Notes under the pieces: model-generated
What the model was told of the DNA's origin: nothing
Database searches by the model: none
The model's input: the letters and a program-made list of their open reading frames with translations, nothing else
From: Candidatus Amulumruptor caecigallinarius
GTDB lineage: Bacteria > Bacteroidota > Bacteroidia > Bacteroidales > Muribaculaceae
Direction: 5' to 3'
Assembly (NCBI GenBank): GCA_023665605.1
Contig: JAMPDP010000001.1
Location: 829,676 to 893,675 of the forward strand
Length of the DNA: 64,000 nucleotides
Shown: piece after piece, positions 1-8,778 of the stretch
Position numbering within the stretch: the stretch's first letter is position 1
How the letters are laid out: the number at the start of each line of letters is the position of its first letter
Program-made: the position numbers and the translations under genes

Positions 1-920
1 GTGCACCAGCGGAATATGGCTCCGCGCATGGCTCGGCGCACGTCGGGCACCAACGTCATCAGTAGGGCCAGCACCGGCACCAGTGTGTAGGGTGCGATGC
101 CACCCAGAAGGGTCAGCAGATTATACCACCAGGGGTTGACATGGCTCTCATAGGACATGGTGCCCATCATGCGCCCGAAGTTCTCCTCCATGGCCAGTCG
201 CAGGAACTCGGCGCCGCCGCGCTCCCATGCCGCCACATACCACAGGGCAGGCACCACCAGTGCCAACAGAGCGCTCAGCAACAACTTCCACGTGGCTCGC
301 CACAGCCGGTGGCCGCACAGAGCCACAAGCAGCCATGTCACCAGGCAGGGGAGTATCACGCCGACCGGCCCCTTTGTAAGCACCGCGCAGCTCATCAGCA
401 CCACAGCCCCTCGGGGCATCCCCCGCAGCCCGCCGTCTATGGCCCACCGGTAGAGCGAGTACATCGCCAGCACCATGAACATAGTCAGCAGCATATCCAC
501 GCGGCAGGCCATGCCGGCGCGGTACACCTCAAAGCAGGTGAAGGTGATGATGGACCCGACCACAGCCACCCCCTCGCCGGCACGCTTGCGCCAGAAGCCG
601 TAGCCGGCAAGCACCATGATGATCAGTGCCAAGGCCGACGGGAGCCTCGATGTGTACTCGGTGACCTCACCGCCGAAGATTGCGCTTACCAGGGCAATGC
701 ACCAGGCCAGCATCGGCGGTTTGTAGGGGATCACATCGCCGTTGCTCAGCGGCAGTATCCAGTTGCCGGTGTTGAGCATCGACATGGCCACCACCGCCTC
801 GCGGGGCTCACCCTTGGTGTGAAAGGGTGTCACCCCCAGGAACGGGAGCAGCGTCAACGCCACGGCGGCGAATATCAGCGCGTAAGCCACAGCGCGCGTA
901 CTGTTGTCACGATAATCCAT
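1..920 (-). CDS. GT-C glycosyltransferase, ArnT/PMT-like (3' end outside window)
   Basis: The minus strand from 920 encodes an open frame that runs off the left edge. The N-terminus (MDYRDNSTRAV) is followed by a membrane segment and then the motif HTKGEPREA, the acidic first-loop signature of dolichyl-phosphate-mannose/ArnT-type glycosyltransferases. Several further hydrophobic segments follow. Family members transfer a sugar from a polyprenyl-phosphate donor to lipid A, protein or glycan at the outer face of the inner membrane; the substrate cannot be told here. A TATATTTG -7 box lies about 50 nt upstream. The C-terminal half is missing only because of the window edge. Confidence 0.85.
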   Translation of the reverse strand, partial: MDYRDNSTRAVAYALIFAAVALTLLPFLGVTPFHTKGEPREAVVAMSMLNTGNWILPLSNGDVIPYKPPMLAWCIALVSAIFGGEVTEYTSRLPSALALIIMVLAGYGFWRKRAGEGVAVVGSIITFTCFEVYRAGMACRVDMLLTMFMVLAMYSLYRWAIDGGLRGMPRGAVVLMSCAVLTKGPVGVILPCLVTWLLVALCGHRLWRATWKLLLSALLALVVPALWYVAAWERGGAEFLRLAMEENFGRMMGTMSYESHVNPWWYNLLTLLGGIAPYTLVPVLALLMTLVPDVRRAMRGAIFRWC

Positions 921-969
921 AGACGGGGAGGGTTGCGACGATTGGGTAAGATGAGTCGTCTGTCGGTTG

Positions 970-977
970 CAAATATA
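970..977 (-). promoter_or_regulatory. Bacteroidetes -7 box upstream of the GT-C gene
   Basis: TATATTTG on the minus strand fits TAnnTTTG and lies about 50 nt before the ATG at 920. No TTG at the usual 19-21 nt spacing is visible, so only the -7 element is supported. Confidence 0.5.
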
Positions 978-994
978 GCGATTATTCCCAACAC

Positions 995-3550
995 CTACCC
1001 GTTGGATGGTACGTTGGCAGAGGTCAGACGGAGGCGGGAGAGGGTGAATGGCGGGGTGATGCAAGCTTGGAGGGTCAGGGAGCAGTTGGTGCGACGTGGG
1101 CCGAGCAGGCGGAGAGCCAGAGGAGCGTGGACGGGGCCGTCGAGGCGGGTGACACTGATGTTGGTGTCGCCGGCCATGAAGGTGACGCGGCCGTCGAAGC
1201 GGTCGGTGTCCATCTCCAGCAGGTAGCTGCCGCCTGAGCCCCGCAGGTCGTCGAGGCGCGTGGTCCACTCCACGGAGAGGTCAGCTTGGGGCACCTCATC
1301 GCCGGCCAGCCGCACTCCGGCGGCATCGGCAATCAGCAGCCGCGAACCCATGGTGACGGCAGCGGTGACACCCTCCATAGTGCGCCGGTAACGGGTGCCG
1401 TCGGCGGGCGAAATCACCGTGACGCCATCATCAGCCACCACCCACAACTCGCCCGAGGAGTGATCGTAGCCTATGCGATGCACCCCCGGAATTCGCGCGA
1501 CATTCACAGCCTTGGAGCCGCTCAGACACACCAGGTCATAGCCGATGGCCGCAAACACCCCGTGAGGCGTGATTGCCGCCGCCCGCGGCATGACAGAGGG
1601 TCGCGGGTCGATGAGCGACGCCCTCAACGCACCCTTGGCCGTCACCGCCAGAGCCATCACGCCACTGTGAGTGAACAGATAGAAGCGGCCGCAGGCATAA
1701 TCCCAGTTGGCGTTGGCTCCCCACGAGGGGAGCACCTGCATCACCGGTGCATCCGCCACCCTGGCCACGGCCAGAGGAGTGACCGGAGCCGAGGCATCCG
1801 CGCGCAGAGCCATGCCGCTGTCGGTGGCCTCGCTGACATCCTGCGGCACAAAGGGGGTGAAGGAGGAGCGCGTCACCGGCACCGTGACCGGCACAAGCCC
1901 CTCGGCAAGGGCATAGGCAAAGGTGCCGTCGGAGGAGGGGGTGAGTTCGTAACGATATTCGCGCACCGAGCCGTCAGCCATCGCCATACGTATCTCCAGA
2001 CGTTGCGCCGCCGGGTCAGGATAGGTGATGAGCGGGGGGAGCGTAGCCGTGGCAGTGCGACATGGGCCGGTGTTGACCACCCGGAGCTTCGCCCCGGCGG
2101 CGCGACGTATGGTGACGCATACCGATGCCTGCACCGCCCGCTGCGAGGGGTCCGCCGCCGGGTCGGCCACCGTCATGCTGTCAGCATCATAACCGGCAAA
2201 GGGGAGACGGCGCAGGTTGGCCCACACCACATTGTTGCCCGAGGCGCACACAGCAGTCGCCGTGAAGCGGTGAGGGAGCGCAAAGAGAGTCAACGAGTCG
2301 GCAGAGGCAACACTTGAAGCAGCCGCACGGGCCGCGAGCCCGTCAAGCGCTTTGCCGATATACACACGGTCAGCCTCGGCACTCTGTGCAAGCACACCGG
2401 CTGCGGGGCGCGCTGTGACCACCGTCTCTGCCTCGTCACGGCCAAAGGGGAGGTTGACGGTGGCCACCTTCTGCTCCAGTGCATCCATCACACAGGGGAG
2501 CGAGCGAAACTGCTCGGTGAAGTAAGCCTCGCGTGGCGCATGTCCCGCCGAGGCTCCGGGCATCCACATACGGAGTATGCCCGAGGCTCCGTCGCCCCCT
2601 TCGAGACGGAACTCCGAGAGTGCGCCATAGTCAGCGGTGTGGCTCTGGGGCGTCACATAGACCTCGGCATACGCCACACGTGCTGCCGCCGCCCGCTGCC
2701 GCTCCGTTAGCGACGACATGGCGGGGAGTGCCAGACACACCTTGTAGGTGGAGGCGGTGATCTGCGTCTCAGAGACATAATGGAACATCCCCTCCGTGTT
2801 GCGCGACACCACCGCCTGCACACCCTGCGTGGCCGCCCATGGCGAGGAGGATGACAGACAAGTGACCGGACCCACCGAGAGGAGTGTGCCCGCGGCATCA
2901 TAAAGCTTCACACGAGCGAGCAGAGGCTGAAACCAGCTCCCCATGGCAATGCATCCGTCAGCCATCCGCGAGTAGGCGGCGAGCATCTGCGTGGTGAAGG
3001 TGAGGTGGTCACGCGTGCCGATGCCCACGCCCCACTGCGGCAGCGGCGTGGCCAGTGCAAACCCCGCCACGGTGGCGCTTGTCATCGACTCCTCGCCGGC
3101 AAAGAGGTGCAGCCCCGGGAGCTCCGAGGCGGGGGGCGTGAGAGTCCATCGCCCGTCGGCATCCTCCGCCACCGTGGCAGCTCCGGCATCCGTCATCAGC
3201 ACAATCTCCATCCCCGAGGCCACGGCACAGCGGGGCGTGGCACCGGCGGCGCCAAGAGGATAGAGCGTGTCATCAATATATAGCGCCACCTGCTCGCCGC
3301 AGGTCAAGAGCATCCACCCCAAGCCATCGGCGAGCACCCCCCCGGCCAGAGGGGCATAGCGGCCACCGCCGGGGGCCGCGAGCGAGTCACTGTCAATAAT
3401 GATGCGTGGCATCCCCACCGCCTCCAGCACGGGCTTGGCGTCCGAGTCGGGGGAGCGCCGCAGGTTGGTACAGGCCGTCACCGTGCCCCCCTTGAGGGCC
3501 CGGGCATCAATGCGCAGATCGCGCCGGCCAACATTTCGGTCATTCAGCAT
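995..3550 (-). CDS. uncharacterised large protein, beta-rich
   Basis: The frame gives 851 residues starting MLNDRNVGRRDLRID. I do not recognise the family. The N-terminal section contains the phrase GTVTACTNLRRSPD. The C-terminal third (IGYDHSSGELWVVADDG, SRLLIADAAGV) resembles the short strands of beta-propeller blades. No signal peptide or membrane span is seen, so a cytoplasmic place is likely, though secretion by another route cannot be excluded. The frame stays open upstream to 3874, but that part runs through a dispersed repeat (3678-3850) and past a -7 box at 3581-3588. The ATG at 3550, about 30 nt after that box, is therefore chosen. Real coding is supported by length and by the absence of stops over 2.5 kb; function is unknown. 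Confidence 0.7.
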   Translation of the reverse strand: MLNDRNVGRRDLRIDARALKGGTVTACTNLRRSPDSDAKPVLEAVGMPRIIIDSDSLAAPGGGRYAPLAGGVLADGLGWMLLTCGEQVALYIDDTLYPLGAAGATPRCAVASGMEIVLMTDAGAATVAEDADGRWTLTPPASELPGLHLFAGEESMTSATVAGFALATPLPQWGVGIGTRDHLTFTTQMLAAYSRMADGCIAMGSWFQPLLARVKLYDAAGTLLSVGPVTCLSSSSPWAATQGVQAVVSRNTEGMFHYVSETQITASTYKVCLALPAMSSLTERQRAAAARVAYAEVYVTPQSHTADYGALSEFRLEGGDGASGILRMWMPGASAGHAPREAYFTEQFRSLPCVMDALEQKVATVNLPFGRDEAETVVTARPAAGVLAQSAEADRVYIGKALDGLAARAAASSVASADSLTLFALPHRFTATAVCASGNNVVWANLRRLPFAGYDADSMTVADPAADPSQRAVQASVCVTIRRAAGAKLRVVNTGPCRTATATLPPLITYPDPAAQRLEIRMAMADGSVREYRYELTPSSDGTFAYALAEGLVPVTVPVTRSSFTPFVPQDVSEATDSGMALRADASAPVTPLAVARVADAPVMQVLPSWGANANWDYACGRFYLFTHSGVMALAVTAKGALRASLIDPRPSVMPRAAAITPHGVFAAIGYDLVCLSGSKAVNVARIPGVHRIGYDHSSGELWVVADDGVTVISPADGTRYRRTMEGVTAAVTMGSRLLIADAAGVRLAGDEVPQADLSVEWTTRLDDLRGSGGSYLLEMDTDRFDGRVTFMAGDTNISVTRLDGPVHAPLALRLLGPRRTNCSLTLQACITPPFTLSRLRLTSANVPSNG

Positions 3551-3580
3551 AACAATATCAATTAAAAAGTTTTCACGCCA

Positions 3581-3588
3581 CAAAGATA
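3581..3588 (-). promoter_or_regulatory. -7 box deciding the start of the gene at 3550
   Basis: TATCTTTG on the minus strand matches TAnnTTTG. It lies inside the longer reading frame, so transcription from here cannot include the upstream frame. A TTG lies at 3616-3614, 25 nt away, slightly too far for a typical -33 element. Confidence 0.55.
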
Positions 3589-3677
3589 GCACGCCGCGGC
3601 GCCCCTGAACCCGCAACTTCGCACATCCGGCCAAAACAACCGCATCAAAATGAGGATGGAGAGAGTAGAAGTCATAA

Positions 3678-3850
3678 GAGGGTGTTGCAGAACCTACGAT
3701 GGCGGATGTGATGTTGTAAATCGGCGTCCTCCAGACGCCCTTTGCTGTGCTGACTACGACCCCGGATGCCTGCGCTATCGCTCCGGCTTCCGGGGCTACG
3801 AGTAAATCAGCGTCCTGCGGACGCTCATTAGGAGGTTTTGCAACACCCTC
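3678..3850. repeat. MITE-like element with 17-bp terminal inverted repeats
   Basis: The left end GAGGGTGTTGCAGAACC (3678-3694) is the inverse of the right end GGTTTTGCAACACCCTC (3834-3850) with one mismatch. The core (3714-3850) recurs at 28288-28424. It contains three hairpins: GGCGTC/GACGCC, CCCCGGA/TCCGGGG, and AGCGTCC/GGACGCT. There is no coding potential of its own. This looks like a non-autonomous, transposase-mobilised or structured dispersed repeat. Confidence 0.7.
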
Positions 3851-3992
3851 TTGCACCTGCCTATTATTGTCCACGCCTCTACGCGGCTCCGTCCGCGGAG
3901 GAGTACATCAGGCGAAGTGTCGCTACGTGGCTCCGTTCGGGCATAGGTTATGGCAACGATTTGGTGCGGATGCCCTATGGGCTTTTGGGCGG

Positions 3993-5897
3993 TCAGGGGA
4001 GGGTTAGGGTGCCGTCGGGGAGGAAGCGGAGCTGCTCGCGGTCGGTGAGGCGGCGGATGGCTTCGATGGCAGCGGTGCGCTGGGCGGGGAGCAGCTGGGC
4101 GAGGATGTACTGCGGGGAGTGTCCGCCGGGTTGTGAGGCGAGGTAGGTGACGCGTCGCTCGATGTCGTCGGTGTCGGCGTTGGACGCCCGGCGTGGCTTG
4201 GCGGCGCGGCACACGTCGCAGGAGCCGCAGTCGGCGGGGCTGTTCTCGCCGAAGTATGCGAGCATGGCTGCCACGCGGCAGCGGGAGTCGTCGAAGGCGA
4301 ATGCTTTCATGGCCTGAAGGCGACGCTGCAAGGCTTCGCGGCGGCGGTCATAGACCTCCAGGGGGATGAGCACGTGCTTGGGGAGCTCGCGGGAGGTGGG
4401 GAGGTAAAGGTAAGGGAGAGTGCGCCGGGGTATGTAGTGGATGATGTGCTCGCGGCTGAGGAGCAGCAGTGAATCGTAGACGGCCTCTGAGGAAAGGCCG
4501 GAATGTCGCCTGAGTACTGTCTCGGAAACGGGCACATAGTCGGAAAACAGCCCGGTGTAGCAGCGCATGAGCGACTGGAGAAGCCGTTCGGCATCAGCGG
4601 GTATGCGGGTGTCGTAGAGTGCGTTGCGCTGAGCGAGAATCATGACGCGCGATGATGCGGCGGGCTCGTCGCAATACTCTATCCACCCCGAGCGTGTGAG
4701 GATGCCAAGAGCTGAGGCTGCGGGTGCGGGCTGGAGCTTGAAGGTGATGACGAAGCGGTCGAAGTCAAAGGGGAATGTGCGGTCATACCCCTCACCTATC
4801 GCGACGCCGACGAAGTTGAGGGCGAGCTCGTAGACGCGGCGGATGTAGTCGCGCGGGGGGAATGAGTCGGCGAGGCGACGGGAGAGCACCGCCTTGTCGC
4901 GAGGTCCGGTGATGAGCACGGCGAAGGCGGGTAGGCCGTCACGTCCGGCACGTCCGGCTTCCTGGTAATACTCTTCGAGTGATGAAGGGAGGTCGAGATG
5001 GACCACGACGCGGACATCGGGCTTGTCAATGCCCATGCCGAATGCGTTGGTGGCCACCATGACGCGTGTCTGTGAGTCTTTCCAGCGGTTTTGCCGGTCG
5101 GCCTTGTCCTGCGGGTCGAGGCCTGCGTGGTAGCAGTCGGCGCTGATGCCCTCGGACATGAGGCGTGCTGCCAGCTCGCGTGTGCGCTTGCGTGAGCGTA
5201 CATAGACGATGGCACTCCCCGAGGTGGAGCGTAGCACCTGGAGCAGCTTCTCCTCCTTATGGCGAGTGTGGCGGACTATGTAGCTGAGGTTGTCGCGGCT
5301 GAAGCTGCGGGCAAACACGCTGCGGCCGCGGAACCGGAGCTGCGCCATGATGTCGTCGGCAACCTCGGGAGTGGCTGAGGCGGTGAGTGCGAGGACGGGA
5401 ACCTGCGGGAAGAGCTCGCGCAGGGAGGCGATGCCCAGGTAGGAGGGGCGGAAGTCATAGCCCCACTGCGAGATGCAGTGAGCCTCGTCAACGACAATGA
5501 GGCTTACGTCGAGGTGTCGGAGGAGCGCGAGGAAGGAGCGCGAGCGGAGGCGCTCGGGGGAGATGTAGAGGAGCTTGAGGCGGCCGGCGGCGCAGCGGTC
5601 AGTGATGAGGGTAGACTCGCGGCGTGTCATGCCGGAGTAGAGATAGCCGGCGGGGACACCTACGCGCTTGAGATTGTCCACCTGATCCTTCATGAGCGAA
5701 ATCAGGGGTGTGATGACGATGGTGAGCCCTGGGAGGATGAGCGCGGGCACCTGAAAGGTGAGGCTCTTGCCGCCGCCGGTGGGGAGGAGGCCGAGGGTGT
5801 CGTTGCCACTGAGGATGCTGGCGATAATCTCCTCCTGCATGGGGCGGAAGGAGTCGTAGCCCCAGACGGCGCGGAGGGTGTCACGCGGTGTCATCAT
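3993..5897 (-). CDS. recQ: ATP-dependent DNA helicase RecQ
   Basis: A 634-residue 3'-5' DNA helicase acting in recombination and repair. Walker A is GGGKS (about 41-45). Walker B is DEAH (137-140), followed by the RecQ aromatic loop (CISQWGYDFRPSY). The helicase C domain carries the usual QEAGRAGRDG. Zinc-binding cysteines lie near 540, 557, 560 and 563, and a winged-helix-like tail ends the protein; no full HRDC domain is seen. The start MMTPRDTL at 5897 is chosen because the longer frame upstream is only the shadow of recJ. It starts 55 nt after the recJ stop, so recJ-recQ is probably one operon. Confidence 0.95.
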   Translation of the reverse strand: MMTPRDTLRAVWGYDSFRPMQEEIIASILSGNDTLGLLPTGGGKSLTFQVPALILPGLTIVITPLISLMKDQVDNLKRVGVPAGYLYSGMTRRESTLITDRCAAGRLKLLYISPERLRSRSFLALLRHLDVSLIVVDEAHCISQWGYDFRPSYLGIASLRELFPQVPVLALTASATPEVADDIMAQLRFRGRSVFARSFSRDNLSYIVRHTRHKEEKLLQVLRSTSGSAIVYVRSRKRTRELAARLMSEGISADCYHAGLDPQDKADRQNRWKDSQTRVMVATNAFGMGIDKPDVRVVVHLDLPSSLEEYYQEAGRAGRDGLPAFAVLITGPRDKAVLSRRLADSFPPRDYIRRVYELALNFVGVAIGEGYDRTFPFDFDRFVITFKLQPAPAASALGILTRSGWIEYCDEPAASSRVMILAQRNALYDTRIPADAERLLQSLMRCYTGLFSDYVPVSETVLRRHSGLSSEAVYDSLLLLSREHIIHYIPRRTLPYLYLPTSRELPKHVLIPLEVYDRRREALQRRLQAMKAFAFDDSRCRVAAMLAYFGENSPADCGSCDVCRAAKPRRASNADTDDIERRVTYLASQPGGHSPQYILAQLLPAQRTAAIEAIRRLTDREQLRFLPDGTLTLP

Positions 5898-5952
5898 GGC
5901 GCGGGGAGAGATGAGCGGGAGGAGTGAACGGGGGGTTGAGCGGGACGGGGGA

Positions 5953-7683
5953 TTATTCACCCACGGGGCGGATCTCCTTGACCTGGAGCTGCACGGAGTT
6001 GGCCAGGCGGAGGTGCTTGTTTTCCTCGATGGTGAAGCAGATGTCCACGGGCTTGCCGGCATGGATGTGGGGGAAGTGACGGGCCATGTTGAAGGCGATG
6101 CCGTTAAACACCTTGCCGGAGGTGTCGTCGACGAGTTCGAGCTTGATGTGCTCGAGCTTCTTGCCGACGAGCTTGCTGGTGCCGAAGTCGGTGACGTTCC
6201 TGGCGCAGAACACGGGCTTCTGGTTGCCGGGGCCAAAGGGGTTGAAGCGGCGCAGGAGCGAGAGGAACTCGGGGGTGATTTGCGAGAATGTGATGACGGC
6301 ATCGATGTCGAGCTGCGGTGTGAGCTGCTCGGGGAGGATGTTGTCGGCGACGTACTGCTCGAAGCGTCGAGTGAACTCGGGCACGTTCTCCTCCTTCATC
6401 GAGAGGCCTACGGCATAGGGGTGTCCGCCGAAGTTCTCGAGGAGGTCGCGCACAGAGTTGGCGGCCTTGTAGATGTCGAAGCCCTGGACAGAGCGTGATG
6501 AGCCGGTGGCGAGGCCGTTGGCGAAGGTGAGGACTACCGAGGGCTTGTAGTAGAGCTCGGTGAGTCGTGAGGCGACGATGCCGATGATGCCCTTGTGCCA
6601 GTCGGGGTTGTAGATGACGATGGAGCGCTTGGCGTCGAGGTCGTCACCGCGTGCGTCGAGCAGGGCGTTGGCTTCGTCGGTGATGCGCTTGTCGAGCTCC
6701 TTGCGGTCCTGGTTGTAGCGGTCGATGGCGCGGGCCTTGTCGAGGGCCTCGGCGGCATCGCGTGCCACGAGGAGCTCGACGGCTTCGCGTCCGCTCTGCA
6801 TACGACCGGAGGCGTTGATGCGGGGTCCAATCTTGAAGATGAGGTCGCTGACGGTAATCTCGCGACCTGTGAGTCCGCAAATGCGGATGATGGCTCGGAG
6901 CCCCATGTTGGGGTTGGAGTTGATGCGCTTGAGGCCGTGGAAAGTCATGATGCGGTTTTCGCCGACCATGGGCACGATGTCGGCGGCGATGCTTACGGCT
7001 ACCAGGTCAAGCATCCCCTGGAGGTCGGTTTGGTCGATGCCGTTGCTCATGGCGAAAGCCTGCATGAGCTTGTAGCCGACGCCGCAACCGCTCAGATGGG
7101 GGCATGGGTATTGGCTCCCTTCGAGACGTGGATTGAGGAGTGCGACGGCTGCGGGGAGCTCGTCGTCGGCCATGTGGTGGTCGCAGATGATGAAGTCAAT
7201 GCCGAGTGACTTGGCATAGGCAATCTCCTCGACGGCCTTGACGCCGCAGTCGAGGATGATGATGAGCTTCACCCCCTGTGCAGTGGCCATGTCGATATTG
7301 GCGAGGGATATGCCGTAGCCCTCGTCATAACGGGTGGGGATGTAGTAGTCGATGTTGGAGTAGAAGTTGCTCAGGTACTTGTACACCAAAGCTACGGCGG
7401 TGGTGCCATCCACGTCGTAGTCACCAAACACCAGAATGCGCTCCTTCCGGCCCATGGCACGGTTGATGCGCTCTACGGCCTGCTGCATACCGTCCATGAG
7501 GAAGGGGTCGTGCATATCGGCCAGTGAGGGGCGGAAGAACTTGTCGGCCTCGGCAATGCTCTTGACGCCACGCTCTACGAGGAGCTCGCTGATGGGCGGG
7601 CATGCTGCATATCGCTTGTCGAGCTCAGTCTCCTCGCGCTGTTGTGAAGGTGTAAGGGGCACGTAATTCCATGTCCTTGTCAT
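5953..7683 (-). CDS. recJ: single-stranded-DNA-specific exonuclease RecJ
   Basis: A 576-residue 5'-3' exonuclease on single-stranded DNA of the DHH phosphoesterase superfamily. The metal-binding motifs are present in order: GDYDVDG (about 87-93), DCG (145-147), CDHH (167-170), and the DHHA1-type GRMQSGREA with a downstream glycine-rich strand. Length matches the family. It is the first gene of a pair with recQ, which suits a joint role in repair of stalled forks and gaps. Confidence 0.96.
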   Translation of the reverse strand: MTRTWNYVPLTPSQQREETELDKRYAACPPISELLVERGVKSIAEADKFFRPSLADMHDPFLMDGMQQAVERINRAMGRKERILVFGDYDVDGTTAVALVYKYLSNFYSNIDYYIPTRYDEGYGISLANIDMATAQGVKLIIILDCGVKAVEEIAYAKSLGIDFIICDHHMADDELPAAVALLNPRLEGSQYPCPHLSGCGVGYKLMQAFAMSNGIDQTDLQGMLDLVAVSIAADIVPMVGENRIMTFHGLKRINSNPNMGLRAIIRICGLTGREITVSDLIFKIGPRINASGRMQSGREAVELLVARDAAEALDKARAIDRYNQDRKELDKRITDEANALLDARGDDLDAKRSIVIYNPDWHKGIIGIVASRLTELYYKPSVVLTFANGLATGSSRSVQGFDIYKAANSVRDLLENFGGHPYAVGLSMKEENVPEFTRRFEQYVADNILPEQLTPQLDIDAVITFSQITPEFLSLLRRFNPFGPGNQKPVFCARNVTDFGTSKLVGKKLEHIKLELVDDTSGKVFNGIAFNMARHFPHIHAGKPVDICFTIEENKHLRLANSVQLQVKEIRPVGE

Positions 7684-7926
7684 TTATGTCGTTTTTTTAT
7701 TTTTCTATCTATCACGGGGCGCGTTCGTGGGTTGAGCGCGCACATATGGGGAGGGGGCGTGCGCCGGTGTCGGAGGGACAATGCTACGGCGCAGGCAGTG
7801 AGGGGAGTATGGTGAAAAATAGCGGGCACCGGGCGCTGCCCGGCGTGAGAAGCTGCGCGAGCCGCTGAGGCTGTTGGCGCTGTGCTTCCGCAAGGCCGCA
7901 TTATGCTAAGTGACGCTACTTTTGTG

Positions 7927-7934
7927 CAAAATTA
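7927..7934 (-). promoter_or_regulatory. probable -7 box for recJ-recQ
   Basis: TAATTTTG on the minus strand, in an AT-rich stretch, would give a leader of about 240 nt before recJ. The -33 element is not clear. Confidence 0.4.
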
Positions 7935-7991
7935 CGAAAACAATTGTTAATTGTCTGTTTACGCTTAGTTATTATAAGTTAAGATGGGGGA

Positions 7992-8090
7992 TGATTAAAC
8001 GGGACTGAGCTTGATTAAACTTGATTACGCGGGATTTATCTTGATTACTCGGGATTTATCTTGATTAAGCGGGAATAATCTTGATTGAGG
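7992..8090. repeat. GATTAA tandem array, 20-bp units
   Basis: Three adjacent 20-bp units (8021-8040, 8041-8060, 8061-8080) follow the pattern TTGATTAnnCGGGAnTnATC, with partial units on both sides. Each unit is two 10-bp half-units, GATTA then GGGAT. A related 10-bp array lies at 63661-63720. There are no spacers, so it is not a CRISPR array. Confidence 0.75.
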
Positions 8091-8136
8091 AGTAGTGGGA
8101 TGGGGAGTGGGTAGAGGGGGGGGGTATGATGCGGCG

Positions 8137-8190
8137 CGGCGGCTTGCCGTGGCCCTGTCGCGGTGAGCGAAGGGTTTGGGCAAGCCGCCG
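8137..8190. other. 12-bp perfect hairpin after rplQ
   Basis: CGGCGGCTTGCC (8137-8148) pairs exactly with GGCAAGCCGCCG (8179-8190). It lies about 40 nt past the rplQ stop and could protect or end the ribosomal transcript. Neither strand has a T-run after it, so it is not a classical intrinsic terminator. Confidence 0.5.
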
Positions 8191-8230
8191 TGCGGCGTGT
8201 GTATGGGGTTGTGTGAATGAGCGGGGCTGA

Positions 8231-8752
8231 TTACTCAGCGGCGGGAGCGTCGGCTGCGGGGGCCTCGGGGGCTGCTTCGGCCTTGGGGGCTTCGGCGGCG
8301 GGGGCAGCAGCCTCAGCGGCGGCCTTCTTGGCACCACCGCGACGAGAGCGGCGGGTGCGGCTCTTCTTCTCGTTCTTGGCGGCGAGCATCAGCTCGTTGT
8401 AGTCGACGAGCTCGATGAAGCACATCTCGGCGTTGTCGCCCAGACGGTGGCCAGTCTTGAGGATGCGAGTGTAGCCGCCGGGACGGTCAGCGATCTTCTG
8501 GGCGATTTCGCGGAAGAGCTCAGTGACAGCGTACTTGTTCTGGAGGTAGCTGAAGACGAGACGGCGGTTGGCCATGGTGTCTTCCTTAGCGCGGTTGATG
8601 AGGGGCTCGGCATACATGCGCAGTGCCTTGGCCTTGGCCAGGGTGGTGGTGATGCGCTTGTGCATGATGAGCGATATTGTCATGTTGGCGAGCAGGGAGG
8701 CGCGGTGAGCCTTCTTGCGGCCAAGATGGTTGAATTTCTTGTTGTGTCGCAT
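8231..8752 (-). CDS. rplQ: 50S ribosomal protein L17
   Basis: A 173-residue large-subunit protein. The N-terminus ([17 protein letters not shown]) and the body are typical of bL17. A C-terminal tail of about 45 residues rich in Ala, Pro and Glu follows a basic patch ([12 protein letters not shown]). Such acidic-alanine tails occur in Bacteroidetes L17 but are absent in E. coli. It is the last gene of the alpha operon. Confidence 0.97.
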   Translation of the reverse strand: MRHNKKFNHLGRKKAHRASLLANMTISLIMHKRITTTLAKAKALRMYAEPLINRAKEDTMANRRLVFSYLQNKYAVTELFREIAQKIADRPGGYTRILKTGHRLGDNAEMCFIELVDYNELMLAAKNEKKSRTRRSRRGGAKKAAAEAAAPAAEAPKAEAAPEAPAADAPAAE

Positions 8753-8778
8753 CGTTTATGCGGTTGAGGTGGGATTGC

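Larger units (their letters stand above)
3551..3992. other. intergenic region with MITE-like repeat and recQ downstream hairpins
   Basis: Between the convincing start at 3550 and the recQ stop at 3993 there is no supported gene. It holds the promoter at 3581-3588, a repeat left module (about 3638-3677), the terminal-repeat element 3678-3850, and GC-rich inverted repeats around 3887-3900 that may end the recJ-recQ transcript, although no T-run follows. Confidence 0.6.
7684..8230. other. intergenic region between rplQ and recJ
   Basis: No gene is supported here. The half next to recJ is GC-rich leader. Around 7917-7934 two overlapping -7 boxes face in opposite directions: TACTTTTG on plus and TAATTTTG on minus. 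A GATTAA repeat array occupies about 7992-8090, and a strong hairpin lies at 8137-8190. Confidence 0.6.

Noticed and set aside
141..1226. Long plus-strand frame near the left edge
   Set aside because: It lies opposite the GT-C gene and the tail of the uncharacterised gene, and its His/Arg/Pro-rich translation is typical of a shadow.
3551..3874. 108-codon upstream extension of the large uncharacterised gene
   Set aside because: It runs through a dispersed repeat with terminal inverted repeats and over a -7 promoter box, and its residues look unlike the rest of the protein.
5898..6302. N-terminal extension of RecQ, rich in Ser, Pro and Thr
   Set aside because: It is the recJ coding sequence read in another frame; RecQ homology begins at the ATG at 5897.
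7992..8090. Possible CRISPR array
   Set aside because: Units are contiguous with no unique spacers, only 20 bp long, and no cas gene is present.
8137..8190. Intrinsic terminator for the ribosomal operon
   Set aside because: The stem is excellent but neither side has a T-run, so it is reported only as a hairpin.
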